This document shows positions 50,901 to 59,548 of a stretch of DNA of 64,000 bases, piece by piece. The notes beneath the pieces were generated by a model. It was not told the DNA's origin and did no database searches. It worked only from the letters and a program-made list of their open reading frames with translations. The stretch is from Nitrospira japonica (lineage in GTDB: Bacteria; Nitrospirota; Nitrospiria; Nitrospirales; Nitrospiraceae). The DNA lies in assembly GCF_900169565.1 (NCBI RefSeq), contig NZ_LT828648.1, forward strand, positions 808,876-872,875. Reading direction: 5' to 3'. Every line of letters starts with the position of its first letter. The first letter of the stretch is position 1. The translations under genes were made by a program, and so were the position numbers.

Positions 50901-51427
50901 TCTACATGCAAATGGTCGAGCAGGCGGTGCAACGGCTCAAAGGCCTCGTCATGGAAGAAGAGCCCGATCCCGTGCTCCGGCTGAACGTGTCAGCTTATAT
51001 TCCCGAAGAGTACGTTTCGGATCCGCATCAGCGCCTGTCGTTCTACAAACGGCTTTCCTCCTGTCAGCAAGTCGGCGAGTTGGCGTTGCTTCACGGAGAG
51101 CTTCAGGACCGCTATGGACTTCCCCCCGACCCCGTCGAACGGCTCTTCGAAGTCATGCAGATTCGTCTTCACGCCAAGGTGCTCCGCCTGGACTCGGTCG
51201 AATTGAAGGCCCAGTCGGTCGTGGTGATCTGGGGGACGAACAGCCGGATCACTCCGCCTGCCGTCCAGCAGATGATGGATCGCTACAAGAACCGGGTGCG
51301 TTTTCTCTCACCGACCTCGTTCGAACTTCAAATGTCGCATCAGGACTGGCCTTCCATCTTTCGAGAACTCGCCGCAATGTTGCAAAGCCTGGAAGTCTGT
51401 GATACCACCACTTCAACGAAGACGTGA
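47969..51427 (+). CDS. mfd: Transcription-repair coupling factor Mfd
   Basis: 1152 residues, starting with TTG at 47969 behind a GAGGAA site. It removes stalled RNA polymerase and recruits UvrABC. The UvrB-homology region, the RID (CarD-like) domain (VGDYVVHVQHGIAKYQGLKR, LEFFGGDKLYVPLDRLNQVQ), the translocase with Walker A GDVGYGKTEVAMRAAF, DEEQ box, TATPIPRTLQMA, QLRGRVGRG, and the TRCF C-terminal region are all present. It overlaps the following lipoprotein start (GTGA). Confidence 0.97.
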   Translation: MSNSSLSSAAQWITPIATALAAPRGRACLTGLHGSSAGFALTELWQPGSGSPSGKPWLIVTGTDEAAERLYDDLLFFHRLTGRTTDSLTLFPRWETLPYEATAPHVGLVARRMNALHGIHGAPAARVVTSVAALTQRLMPVETFVRSLLRLDVGGSIERDALTGGLLRLGYRRVSVVEIPGEFSIRGGIIDIFSTAYGDPLRAEFLGETIDSLRLFDPSTQKSTRNLDRAVVLPAREYVRLDAATEALAPIQADAEWRAPDLYPHMDTLFDYFSAPPMLVLDQPAVLARSAADLWERIDDGYLRNSERDGSSPYPSPERLFLTWQDVVSVTEDRTQLALEPLAAADPSWDPVQTFPAQLPASAGLGVRGTSFTQTLTILDRLREAGRVALVARSRGQVERLLALLREHDVPAVEWTAAHWKGSGQTKAPFYVLQGELSAGFLSTDLRLTVLTEEELFAKGTRHKPQAKSKAATFLSSLEDLNVGDYVVHVQHGIAKYQGLKRLTVTEFDSDYLILEFFGGDKLYVPLDRLNQVQRYSGADGHVPRLDRLGGTAWAKTTARVKKDIEEMAQDLVDLYANRELATRHAYGSDSTLYHEFEAAFEFEETADQLKAIDDITRDMESSRPMDRLVCGDVGYGKTEVAMRAAFKAVEDNRQVAVLVPTTLLAHQHYDNFTERFAPFPTKVALLSRFQSPKETKAILKDVAAGIVDVVIGTHRLLQKDVTFRNLGLVIIDEEQWFGVKHKERLKTLRTQVDVLTLTATPIPRTLQMAMASVRDLSIIDTPPAGRLSIRTHVVRGSDKLIREAVLRELGRGGQVYFVHNRVETMERTGAWLQQIVPEARIVMAHGQMDAKPLEAVMLKFFHREADVLIASAIIQSGLDVPNANTIIVNRADTFGLAQLYQLRGRVGRGGDQAYAYFLIPDEGTLTGDAQKRLIAIQQFTELGSGFRIAAADLEIRGAGNLLGKQQSGHIAAIGLDLYMQMVEQAVQRLKGLVMEEEPDPVLRLNVSAYIPEEYVSDPHQRLSFYKRLSSCQQVGELALLHGELQDRYGLPPDPVERLFEVMQIRLHAKVLRLDSVELKAQSVVVIWGTNSRITPPAVQQMMDRYKNRVRFLSPTSFELQMSHQDWPSIFRELAAMLQSLEVCDTTTSTKT

Positions 51428-52362
51428 TCGCCAACCACATACCGAAGGTCCACCGCCGCATGGTTTCCAGACCATTTCGTTCCGCAAGTCCGTCCGGGTC
51501 GGCCGCCGACCGCCGAATTCGCCTGGCTTGCAGCGCCTTGTTGCTGCTGCTGGCCGGTTGTACGCCGCCGTCCTCCGAAGAGCGGATCGTCGCGTTCGTC
51601 AATGGACGGCCCATCTCGCAGGTCGAGTTCGAAAACGAATGGAACGAGCTCCCGGATGCGACCAGAACGCGATACGAAAAAGAAGGCGGGAAGCCGCGTC
51701 TGCTCAGCGAAGTGATTACTCGCGAACTCTTGTTGCAAGAGGCGCGCAGGCAGGGATTGGATCAAAATGATCAGATCAGGGATCGAGCCCGGCGGTACAA
51801 GGAACGCTTGATGCTGGACGAACTATTGAAGGACCGCATCAAGACCAAAATCGAACTGACCAAGGAAGAATTGGACGCCTATTACGACAAGCACGCGCGC
51901 CAACTGCTGACGCCGTTGAAAGTCAGAGTGGCCGTGATGCTGCTTCCGAACTATCCGGCCGCGAAGGATCTCGAAAAGCAGGTGAACCAGGGCGGCGACT
52001 TCGGCAAGTTCGCCCAGCGCTACTCAATCGACGCCAAGACCAAAGCCAACGGCGGAGACCTGGGTCCGTATCGCAAGGATCTGGTCGCACCGGAAGTGGA
52101 CGAAGCCATTCACCAGCTGAAGCCGGGCATGACGAGCGCCCCCATCAAGACCGACGCCGGCTACTATCTCGTCAGGATTACGGCGCTCGATCCCGAAATC
52201 ATCCAGGCGGACTTGGCAACCAGGGAACGACTCCGGCAGGAACTGTTGAACGAAAAACGCCAGAAACGTTTTGACGACGTGATCGCCGACATTCGCGCCA
52301 AGGCGGTCGTAAAAATTGCCGACGTGTCCCGGTTCGGCGCCGGAGACCTGGCCAACCGCTGA
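51424..52362 (+). CDS. Parvulin-type peptidyl-prolyl isomerase lipoprotein
   Basis: 312 residues from a GTG that overlaps the mfd stop (GTGA); an ATG at 51460 is an alternative. Lipobox LLLLLAGC, then a SurA N-like helix domain (GRPISQVEFENEWNELP, RELLLQEARRQGLDQN) and a parvulin rotamase domain (VRVAVMLLPN, FGKFAQRYSID, GGDLGPYRKDL, TSAPIKTDAGYYLVRI). It would fold outer-membrane or periplasmic proteins, membrane-anchored like PrsA. Followed by surA 164 bp downstream. Confidence 0.88.
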   Translation: MIANHIPKVHRRMVSRPFRSASPSGSAADRRIRLACSALLLLLAGCTPPSSEERIVAFVNGRPISQVEFENEWNELPDATRTRYEKEGGKPRLLSEVITRELLLQEARRQGLDQNDQIRDRARRYKERLMLDELLKDRIKTKIELTKEELDAYYDKHARQLLTPLKVRVAVMLLPNYPAAKDLEKQVNQGGDFGKFAQRYSIDAKTKANGGDLGPYRKDLVAPEVDEAIHQLKPGMTSAPIKTDAGYYLVRITALDPEIIQADLATRERLRQELLNEKRQKRFDDVIADIRAKAVVKIADVSRFGAGDLANR

Positions 52363-52526
52363 CGCAGGCTTCAAGGCCCTCCTAATGCTGCGGCATCCAA
52401 CCCGGCCTGCAGACCATCGGTGCCCTTCCTCAATCAGGCCCGTCTCCTGTAGAATCGTGAGATTATGAACCGGCATAGCCCTCCCGCTCGGCCACAACGG
52501 ACCAGATCATTATTCCCTCCTATGCA

Positions 52527-53546
52527 ATGATCCACCCGACCTCGTTGACCATATGGCTCGTCGCGGGCGCTGCGTGCGGAGCCCTGGTATGGCTGCCCGA
52601 CCGGCCTCCGGCGCAAGCCGCACATGTCGAAGACCGCATCATCGCGATCGTCAACACCGACCTCATCATGCTGTCGGAGATGAACCGGGAGCTCAAACCT
52701 GAGAAAGATCGGATTCAGAGGCAATACCGCGGCACGGAGCTGACTCGACAGCTGTCGATCGCCCAATCCATGACGCTCACCGCCATGATCGAACGTCGCT
52801 TGCAGTTGCAGGAGGCCAAAGCCCGTTCGGTCGAAGTGACCGACCAGGAAGTGAAACAGGCGGTCCATCAACTCAAGCAACAGGGCGAAAAACTGGACGA
52901 GAAGGACCCCGCGAACATGAAAGCGGTCCGGGAACAGCTGACGCTTCTCAAGGTGGTCGACCGGGAAGTCCGCAGCGGCGTGATGGTCGCGGACCCGGAA
53001 ATGAAGCGGTACTACAACGAGCACCGCGACCGCTTCTCGCTCCCCGAAGAATACACGCTCAGCCAGATCCTTATCCGGCCGCGTTCGCCGGACGATTTAT
53101 CGGACGCGACCGAAAAGGCGCGAACGGTCGTGAAACTGCTCAAGCAAGGCGAATCCTTTGAAGATCTCGCGCTTCGCTACTCGGACGGCGCCAACGCGTC
53201 ACGCGGTGGGCGGATAGGCCTCGTGCGCCAGGGAGAATTGCTGCCGGCCATCGAACGTGGCGTCGCGACCCTGGTGCCGGGCGGCATTTCCGATGTGATT
53301 CAGTCGCCGGAGGGACTGCACATCGTCCGACTGGACGACAAGAAACCCAAGCAGTTCCGTCCCTACGACGAAGTCCGGTTGGAAATTCAATCGCTCGTGT
53401 ATCAACAAAAGAGCGAGGACATGTTCCAGGATTGGTTGGCGGACCTGAAGAACAAGTCGTATATCGAGATCAAATTCGAGTCCGCTCCTTCAGCACCGTC
53501 CACAGGCGATCCCTCCCCTCGCCCGTTGTCGACGAATACGCGATGA
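52527..53546 (+). CDS. surA: Periplasmic chaperone/isomerase SurA
   Basis: 339 residues with a signal peptide (IWLVAGAACGALVWL ... PAQAA). SurA N domain (RIIAIVNTDLIMLSEMNREL, MIERRLQLQEAKARS), one parvulin domain (YTLSQILIRPRSPDDLSDAT, FEDLALRYSDGANASRGGRI), and a C-terminal helix. A chaperone for outer-membrane protein biogenesis. Its 3' end overlaps engB on the opposite strand by 77 bp. Confidence 0.88.
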   Translation: MIHPTSLTIWLVAGAACGALVWLPDRPPAQAAHVEDRIIAIVNTDLIMLSEMNRELKPEKDRIQRQYRGTELTRQLSIAQSMTLTAMIERRLQLQEAKARSVEVTDQEVKQAVHQLKQQGEKLDEKDPANMKAVREQLTLLKVVDREVRSGVMVADPEMKRYYNEHRDRFSLPEEYTLSQILIRPRSPDDLSDATEKARTVVKLLKQGESFEDLALRYSDGANASRGGRIGLVRQGELLPAIERGVATLVPGGISDVIQSPEGLHIVRLDDKKPKQFRPYDEVRLEIQSLVYQQKSEDMFQDWLADLKNKSYIEIKFESAPSAPSTGDPSPRPLSTNTR

Positions 53547-54072
53547 CCGGCAAACGGTCGTCGAGACCCAATTCCGCCCCCAATCGCCGCAGGCCCGCCA
53601 CTCGCTCGCTCGGCTTGAGTTTGTCGACCTTCGTCGCCACGACGACCGGAAGATGACCGATGGAGAGGAGCCATTCGATCGTCGCCCGGTCCTGAGCGGC
53701 AGGCACACGACTTTCCACAAGCAGCACGACGATCCGGACTTCTTCCCGGTCGGTCAGGTAGGCCTCGAGCAGCGGACCCCATTGCGCGCGGATCGACTTC
53801 GAAACCTTGGCGTACCCGTATCCTGGCAGATCCACGATCATAAACCGTGCGAGCTGAACGTCGCCCGTGACCACGGAAAAGACGTTGACGGCCCTGGTCT
53901 TTCCGGGCGTTCGGCTCACCTTCGCCAGACTTTTCCGTTGCAGCAGCGAATTGATCAGCGAGGACTTGCCGACGTTCGAGCGGCCGACGAACGCGATCTC
54001 CGGCAGACCGCCGTTCGGAAACTGTTCGGGTCCGACGCAACTTCTGATAAACTCGGCCGTCAGAATCTTCAT
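53470..54072 (-). CDS. engB: Ribosome biogenesis GTPase EngB (YihA/YsxC)
   Basis: 200 residues from the ATG at 54072 (54084 and 54120 also in frame). G1 GRSNVGKSSLINSL, G3 DLPGYGYAKVS and G4 ATKVDKL are clear. EngB is needed for large ribosomal subunit assembly and cell division. It converges with surA and is divergent from mtgA, with the two starts 30 bp apart. Confidence 0.93.
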   Translation of the reverse strand: MKILTAEFIRSCVGPEQFPNGGLPEIAFVGRSNVGKSSLINSLLQRKSLAKVSRTPGKTRAVNVFSVVTGDVQLARFMIVDLPGYGYAKVSKSIRAQWGPLLEAYLTDREEVRIVVLLVESRVPAAQDRATIEWLLSIGHLPVVVATKVDKLKPSERVAGLRRLGAELGLDDRLPVIAYSSTTGEGRDRLWTVLKERTRI

Positions 54073-54101
54073 CGTATCCACCATTGTCTTAGGCAGCCTC
54101 C

Positions 54102-54833
54102 GTGCGGAAGTCAACACCACGTCGAGGAATGCGTCTGGTCACGGGATTGCTGTTGTGCGCCGCGGTCGGTTTGGCGGCGATCGGGCTCTTTTGGCTGCTC
54201 GCCATGCCCGACGTATCCGCCCTCCGCACGACGAATCCCACGATCACGGCTCTCATCGAGGCGCGGCAAGCCCAGGCCAAGGAGCAGGGTCGTTCCATCG
54301 GGCGCCACTGGGTCTGGGTGCCGCTCTCCCGCATCTCGCCGTATCTGCGCCAGGCCGTCGTCGCGGCCGAGGACGCGTCGTTCTTCTCGCACGAGGGATT
54401 CGATTGGGAAGGCCTGAAAGACGCCGCCCTCTATGATCTGGAAAAGGGCGAACTGAAGCGCGGAGGCAGTACGATCACTCAACAGCTGGCCAAGAACCTC
54501 TACCTGTCGTCCGAGCGCTCGCTGTTCAGGAAGGCACACGAGGCATTGATCACGCGGTCGCTCGAACAGCATCTTTCGAAGGACCGAATCCTCGAACTGT
54601 ATCTGAACGTGGCGGAATGGGGGAACGGAATCTACGGAGCCGAGGCCGCCTCACGGCATCATTTCATGAAGCCGGCCCGCGACCTCTCCGCCGATGAAGC
54701 GGCCTGGCTCGCGGCCATGCTGCCCGCGCCGCGCCGATATGACCCGCTCAGAAAGACCACCGCACTGACCCGCCGTCATGAGCGCATCTTGCGACGCATG
54801 AGCCGGGTTTCAACAAGACCGGTCACGCGATAA
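54102..54833 (+). CDS. mtgA: Monofunctional biosynthetic peptidoglycan transglycosylase
   Basis: 243 residues. One N-terminal membrane anchor (LVTGLLLCAAVGLAAIGLFW), then the GT51 domain: AVVAAEDASFFSHEGFDWEG with the catalytic Glu, KRGGSTITQQLAKNLYLSSE, RKAHEALITRSLEQHLSKDR, ILELYLNVAEWGNGIYGAEA. It polymerises lipid II glycan strands without a transpeptidase domain. The GTG at 54102 is the longest start; an ATG at 54129 is possible. Confidence 0.93.
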   Translation: MRKSTPRRGMRLVTGLLLCAAVGLAAIGLFWLLAMPDVSALRTTNPTITALIEARQAQAKEQGRSIGRHWVWVPLSRISPYLRQAVVAAEDASFFSHEGFDWEGLKDAALYDLEKGELKRGGSTITQQLAKNLYLSSERSLFRKAHEALITRSLEQHLSKDRILELYLNVAEWGNGIYGAEAASRHHFMKPARDLSADEAAWLAAMLPAPRRYDPLRKTTALTRRHERILRRMSRVSTRPVTR

Positions 54834-54864
54834 GGTCCGTGGCCGGTGTGTCATGTTGGGCAGG

Positions 54865-55302
54865 CTATCGCGGCTCGTGGGAATCCCCGACTTCCGGTAC
54901 GTCCCGTTCTCCGAAGATGGCGGATTCGTGCGTGTAATATTTGAACTCCAGCAGATTGTCCGAGGGATCCTGCAGGAAATAGGTGTGGTGTTCGATCCTG
55001 GTTCCGGGAAACCGGACTCGAGGCTGCTGATAGAATGCGAGCCCCTTGGACCTGGCACGATCGGCGAATTCCTGCCATTGCGCTTTCGTCAGAAAGACCA
55101 GGCCGAAATGCCGAGGGTAAATGCCTCGTTGAGCCTGCGGCTCATCCACAAGGTGGGCCACAAGCTGATGGCCGGCAAGCCCGAACGTCACGGCGCGCTC
55201 TGATTCGCGACCGAGCGTGCAACCCAACCCGTCGACATAGAACCGCTTGGCGGCCAGACGGTCGTGAATGGGAAAGGCCAGATGAAACAGGACTTCGTTC
55301 AT
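54865..55302 (-). CDS. VOC-superfamily (glyoxalase-like) protein
   Basis: 145 residues from the ATG at 55302 with an AAGGAT site. Two paired beta-alpha-beta-beta units: FHLAFPIHDRLAAKRFYVDG and GCTLGRESERAVTFGLAGHQ, then RHFGLVFLTKAQWQEFADRA and HHTYFLQDPSDNLLEFKYYT. The His and Glu metal ligands of the VOC fold are in place. Substrate unknown. It overlaps the asparaginase gene by 4 bp (ATGA). Confidence 0.85.
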   Translation of the reverse strand: MNEVLFHLAFPIHDRLAAKRFYVDGLGCTLGRESERAVTFGLAGHQLVAHLVDEPQAQRGIYPRHFGLVFLTKAQWQEFADRARSKGLAFYQQPRVRFPGTRIEHHTYFLQDPSDNLLEFKYYTHESAIFGERDVPEVGDSHEPR

Positions 55303-56183
55303 GTCCAACGATCCTTCACGATGGGACTGCCCGTGCCGCGCCACCAGCCGGCGGCCATGCGAGGAGTGACGTGGGCGATGGCAAACCGCCCGTCAGGCGC
55401 TACAACCAACATACCAGCCACTCCCTGAATCCGCGAGACCAGTTGGTTCAAGATCCGCCGGGCGGCGGCCGCCGGGCTTTTGCCCTCTGCCAGCCGCTCA
55501 CAGACGATCCCCGCCACCGCGAGACGGATGATGCCTTCGCCGACGCCGGTCATCGATACCCCACCGGCCCGATCGTCGGCATAGACGCCGCAGCCGATCA
55601 ACGGCGTGTCGCCCACTCGGCCGGGCAACATGCGCTCGATGCCGCCGGTCGAAGCTCCGGCCGACACCGTGCCGGCTTGGTCCAACGCGACGGCCCCGAC
55701 GGTCCCATGTCGCTCTCCTGTCATGGATGTACGGGCGAGCAAGCGATCGTACGACAGCCCCTGACGAGCCTGAGTCGGCGGAAGCCGTTGCAGTTTGAAG
55801 TGGCGGGCGAACTTGGTGGCCGACGGACCGACCAGCAACACGTGATCCGTTTTTTCCATGACCAATCTGGCCGCAGTGATGGGATGCACAACGCCCTCGA
55901 CGGAAGCGACCGCGCCGGCCCGTAAGCCTTTTCCCTCCATGATGGACGCATCCATCCGCCGCACACCGTCGAGTTGACGATAGGCACCCCGGCCGGCGTT
56001 GAAGGCTCCGCCTTCCTCCAAAATGCCGATCGCGCATTCCACGGCGGCCAGGGACGGGCCTCCTCGTTGGAGGATCCCATATCCGGCCTCAAGCGCCAGC
56101 TTCAGGCTTTGAACTTGTTGCGAGGTCATCGGACGGCGGCCCGCGCCGCCGTGGACGAGCAGAAGAGGGCGAAGACGCGTCAA
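55299..56183 (-). CDS. Isoaspartyl peptidase/L-asparaginase (Ntn hydrolase)
   Basis: 294 residues, TTG start overlapping the upstream stop (TTGA). The N-terminal LLLVHGGAGRRPMTSQQ and the processing site HGTVGAVALDQAGTVSAGAS, where the Thr becomes the catalytic N-terminus after self-cleavage, are clear. IGCGVYADDRAGGVSMTGVG completes the pocket. It probably degrades isoaspartyl dipeptides or asparagine. Third in a coupled minus-strand set. Confidence 0.92.
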   Translation of the reverse strand: MTRLRPLLLVHGGAGRRPMTSQQVQSLKLALEAGYGILQRGGPSLAAVECAIGILEEGGAFNAGRGAYRQLDGVRRMDASIMEGKGLRAGAVASVEGVVHPITAARLVMEKTDHVLLVGPSATKFARHFKLQRLPPTQARQGLSYDRLLARTSMTGERHGTVGAVALDQAGTVSAGASTGGIERMLPGRVGDTPLIGCGVYADDRAGGVSMTGVGEGIIRLAVAGIVCERLAEGKSPAAAARRILNQLVSRIQGVAGMLVVAPDGRFAIAHVTPRMAAGWWRGTGSPIVKDRWT

Positions 56184-56746
56184 TTGAGCAGCAAGTCCCT
56201 GGCGTGACGATAGGCGGGGTCGCGCAGGCGATCCAAATCGGAACGCACAAACCCCAATCCCGTCACGCAGAGTTCGAAGTTCTCGGAGAGTTTTCTGAAC
56301 AACGGAGGCTCGTCGGGACCCGGATTGCGGGCCATTTCGGCCACGATGCCGTAGGAACGCTTTCCGGCTTTGACGTAATCGACGAGAAAATCCTTGTGAT
56401 AGATCAGGCCGGCGGTTTTCAATCTGCGCAGGTACTCGGGAAAGAGTCCGGCCATGAACAGGGTGAAGTCGCCGATATGCCGATGGACGTCCCGTTCCCG
56501 TTCCATAGACTGTGCTCCGTACAGCACCTCGGACTCGTACAGGAGCTCGACCACGGTATCGAGCGGTTTGCCGTGCTGGCTGCGAACCTTATAAAGTTGA
56601 TCTGTGCTTGCGAAATCGACCAAGAGATTCGACAGGTAGGCGGTCACGTTCAGATCGGGCCAACCCAGGTGTTCCGTAAAGCTCTTCTCGGTCAATGCCC
56701 CGAAAAGCTGCCGAAGCGGATGTCGCGGAGGAACCTCTGCTCCCAT
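56180..56746 (-). CDS. Conserved-looking hypothetical protein
   Basis: 188 residues from the ATG at 56746, which has a very strong GGGAGGG site; 56827 is less likely. The chain is mainly helical, with LGWPDLNVTAYLSNLLVDFA, RDVHRHIGDFTLFMAGLFPE, IYHKDFLVDYVKAGKRSYGI and a DLDRLRDPAYRHARDLLL end. The His/Tyr-rich helices are notable, but I recognise no family. Its stop overlaps the asparaginase start (TTGA). Confidence 0.7.
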   Translation of the reverse strand: MGAEVPPRHPLRQLFGALTEKSFTEHLGWPDLNVTAYLSNLLVDFASTDQLYKVRSQHGKPLDTVVELLYESEVLYGAQSMERERDVHRHIGDFTLFMAGLFPEYLRRLKTAGLIYHKDFLVDYVKAGKRSYGIVAEMARNPGPDEPPLFRKLSENFELCVTGLGFVRSDLDRLRDPAYRHARDLLLN

Positions 56747-56857
56747 CACGCCCTCCCTGCTATGGCCTTCTGTGCCTAGTATAACAGAGTAGCCGTCACT
56801 CGCATCCTGTTTGCTGTATGCGTGCACGGAACAGCTCTCACATCCGAATGGAGCCGG

Positions 56858-57298
56858 TCACCGGGTCTCCAATACGAATGTCACCGGCCCGTCGTTGACC
56901 GACTCGACAGCCATGTGTGCCGCGAAGACTCCCGTCTCCACGTGGACTCCGCGTGCGCGCACCTCGTGGATGACGAACTCATAGAGGCGCTTCGCTTCCT
57001 CGGGAGGCGCGGCCTCCTCAAAGCTCGGACGCCGGCCGTTCTTGGTATTGCCCAACAGGGTGAATTGGGAGACGAGGAGAACCGAGCCTCCGATATCTGC
57101 CAGGGATCGATTCATCTTGCCCCGATCATCGGAGAATATCCGCAACGTCTGCAGCTTCTCGGCCAATGAACGCCCGGCGGCTTCCGTATCGTCGGCCGCC
57201 ACTCCCAGAAGCACCAACAGTCCCTCACGAATCTGCCCGACGGTCTCGCCATCCACCTCCACCCGCGCCCGCACGACCCGCTGAACGACGGCTTTCAT
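56858..57298 (-). CDS. dtd: D-aminoacyl-tRNA deacylase
   Basis: 146 residues. It hydrolyses D-amino acids mischarged on tRNA. Start [18 protein letters not shown], the [20 protein letters not shown] block and the terminal [12 protein letters not shown] gatekeeper segment are all typical. Overlaps the ogt gene by 4 bp (ATGA). Confidence 0.95.
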   Translation of the reverse strand: MKAVVQRVVRARVEVDGETVGQIREGLLVLLGVAADDTEAAGRSLAEKLQTLRIFSDDRGKMNRSLADIGGSVLLVSQFTLLGNTKNGRRPSFEEAAPPEEAKRLYEFVIHEVRARGVHVETGVFAAHMAVESVNDGPVTFVLETR

Positions 57299-57876
57299 GC
57301 GGATCCCGTCCTGTGCGCCGGTGAACGTCGTTTGCCGCCGAGCTTCCGTCGCGGAGGCCGGCGGGGACGCAGCTCCGCCAATGTCCCCTCCAGAGTCAGC
57401 AACCGTTGTTTCATCGATAGACCTCCGGAAAATCCGCCCAGCGAGACATCATGTGCCACAATCCTATGGCACGGAATGATGATGGGAATCGGATTGGCTC
57501 CCACCGCATTGCCCACGGCCCTGGCATATCGGGGCCCGCCGACGCGGGAGGCCACCCATCGATAGGAGCGGAGGGAGGCATATGGCAGCCGCCGGAGCAC
57601 TCGCCAGACCCGCTGTTGGAACCGCGTGCCGAGCCGGACGTCCATGGGAAGAGTAAACGTCCGACGGCGGCCCGATAGATACAGCTGCAGCTGCTCCCTG
57701 GCACGCTGCAAGCCGCCGGTCGCGCGGCCGATCGTCATCGGCCCCGCGCCCTTCCGGATGCTCCGTTCGGCTTCCTGCCTGGTCTTTTTCGGCAAGCTGA
57801 TGGCGCAGATGCCCTTGGCCGATTCGGCAATGCCGACCCAGCCCCAGCTCGATCGAAAGATCGTCGCGCGTAGCAT
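57295..57876 (-). CDS. ogt: Methylated-DNA--protein-cysteine methyltransferase
   Basis: 193 residues. The active-site PCHRIV (Cys nucleophile) in [20 protein letters not shown], with [18 protein letters not shown] after it, and the [17 protein letters not shown] helix-turn-helix before it. It repairs O6-methylguanine by suicidal alkyl transfer. It is 6 bp after murJ and coupled to dtd. Confidence 0.94.
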   Translation of the reverse strand: MLRATIFRSSWGWVGIAESAKGICAISLPKKTRQEAERSIRKGAGPMTIGRATGGLQRAREQLQLYLSGRRRTFTLPMDVRLGTRFQQRVWRVLRRLPYASLRSYRWVASRVGGPRYARAVGNAVGANPIPIIIPCHRIVAHDVSLGGFSGGLSMKQRLLTLEGTLAELRPRRPPRRKLGGKRRSPAHRTGSA

Positions 57877-57882
57877 TCCGGT

Positions 57883-59499
57883 TTAGCGCCTGAAGAGACG
57901 ACCCAGTTTGCGTTGCACCATTCCCCACACCAACTGTAATTCTTCCGAGCCGAACATGGCCTGCATCCCGGCGTACCCGCTGGCGCTGATTGCGACCGCC
58001 AGACCCACCATGGCCGACTTCAGCACCCAATCGCCCGGACGGTTCCAGATCTCGACCCCGGCCACCCACAGACACACTCCGATCAACGGCACACAGGCGA
58101 CCGCCGCCCGGAGCGACGAGCGGCCGATCGATCGCCAATCGACACCGCCAAGCCGTCGGGTCAACATCACCACCAGGATGCCTCCGTTGAGCATGGCCGC
58201 CAAGGCAGTCGCCAAGGCCAATCCGGAAGCACCAAGCGGAGCCATGAGCAGTACCGACAACACGATGTTGCCGACGACCGCCACAGCAGCGGAAATGGCC
58301 GGCGTTCTCGTGTCCTGCAAGGAATAGAACGCGGCAACGATGATGCGGAGACCGGCGAAGGCCCACAAGCCCATCGCATAACACAGCACCGCGGTGGCGG
58401 TGGCAATCGTGTCGGCATGGGTAAACGAGCCGTGCTCAAAGAATAGGTGTACCAGGGGCACGCGCAGCAGGATCAAGCCCAGCATCGCCGGGAGAATGAT
58501 GAACAGGATCATACGGATGCCGAATCCTACGGTCGCGGCCAATTCGTCCATGACACCCTTGGCCGCCTGCGCTGACAGTGTCGGCAGGATGGCCGTCGCC
58601 AGCGCCACGCCGAAAATTCCCAAGGGAAACTGGATCAATCGCATGCCATAGAAAAGATAGGTCGGTCCGCCTGGGAAGAAAGAGGCCAAGATCGTACTGA
58701 CCGTAATATTGATCTGGGTGACCGACAATCCCAGCAGCGACGGCAGCATCAAAATGCCGATTCGCCGGACGCCGGGATGGCCCGGTTCCAGCCGAAACCC
58801 AAACAGCATGCCGCGTAATTTGAGCCCGGGCAGTTGCATCGCAAACTGCGCCGCTCCTCCGGCCACGACCCCGATCGCGACACCAAGAATCGGTTCCGGG
58901 AGCGCGGGCGACAGAAACAGCATGCAGCCGATAATGAAGAGGTTGAAAAATACCGGGGAAAACGCCGGTGCGGCGAAGGCTCGCATCGAGTTCAGAATGC
59001 CCATAGCCAGCGCCGCCAGGCTGATGAAGAGCAGGTAGGGAAACATGATGCGCGTCAGCAGCGTCGTCATATCCAGTTTTGCGGGGTCGCCATGAAACCC
59101 GGGAGCCAGAATCCAGACGATGACGGGCGACGCGAGCACGCCAAGCAAGGTAATCCCGGTGACGATCGTCAACAACGTCGTAAAGACCGCGCTCGCCAAC
59201 TCCCAGGCGTCCTGTTTGGATTTCAATGTCTGATATTCGGTGAACACGGGAATGAACGCGGAGGACATGGATCCTTCGGCAAACAGCTCGCGCAGTAAGT
59301 TGGGAACGCGATAGGCGACGAAGAAGGCGTCGGCGGCCGGCGTCGCGCCAAACAGGCGGGCCATGACCATGTCTCGAATGAACCCCAGGATACGGCTGGA
59401 AAATGTTGCGACGCCGATAAGTCCGGCGGCCTTGACGACCGAGCGGGTTTCTTCCGGAAGTTGGACCGGGACCGCTTGTCCGGCGCGAGATCGGGACAT
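57883..59499 (-). CDS. murJ: Lipid II flippase MurJ
   Basis: 538 residues, about 14 membrane helices, MOP superfamily. The N-terminus (SSRILGFIRDMVMARLFGAT) and the conserved FVAYRVPNLLRELFAEGSMS with the AFIPVFTEY block are diagnostic. It flips lipid II across the inner membrane for peptidoglycan synthesis. Leads the murJ-ogt-dtd operon. Confidence 0.95.
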   Translation of the reverse strand: MSRSRAGQAVPVQLPEETRSVVKAAGLIGVATFSSRILGFIRDMVMARLFGATPAADAFFVAYRVPNLLRELFAEGSMSSAFIPVFTEYQTLKSKQDAWELASAVFTTLLTIVTGITLLGVLASPVIVWILAPGFHGDPAKLDMTTLLTRIMFPYLLFISLAALAMGILNSMRAFAAPAFSPVFFNLFIIGCMLFLSPALPEPILGVAIGVVAGGAAQFAMQLPGLKLRGMLFGFRLEPGHPGVRRIGILMLPSLLGLSVTQINITVSTILASFFPGGPTYLFYGMRLIQFPLGIFGVALATAILPTLSAQAAKGVMDELAATVGFGIRMILFIILPAMLGLILLRVPLVHLFFEHGSFTHADTIATATAVLCYAMGLWAFAGLRIIVAAFYSLQDTRTPAISAAVAVVGNIVLSVLLMAPLGASGLALATALAAMLNGGILVVMLTRRLGGVDWRSIGRSSLRAAVACVPLIGVCLWVAGVEIWNRPGDWVLKSAMVGLAVAISASGYAGMQAMFGSEELQLVWGMVQRKLGRLFRR

Positions 59500-59548
59500 G
59501 ATTCGGGATTCTAGCCGAAGGATCGCGGGCAGTCTATTGAACTGTCGC

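Noticed and set aside
48899-50932. Long minus-strand frame opposite mfd
   Set aside because: mfd motifs run unbroken on the plus strand; the antisense product has no recognisable fold.
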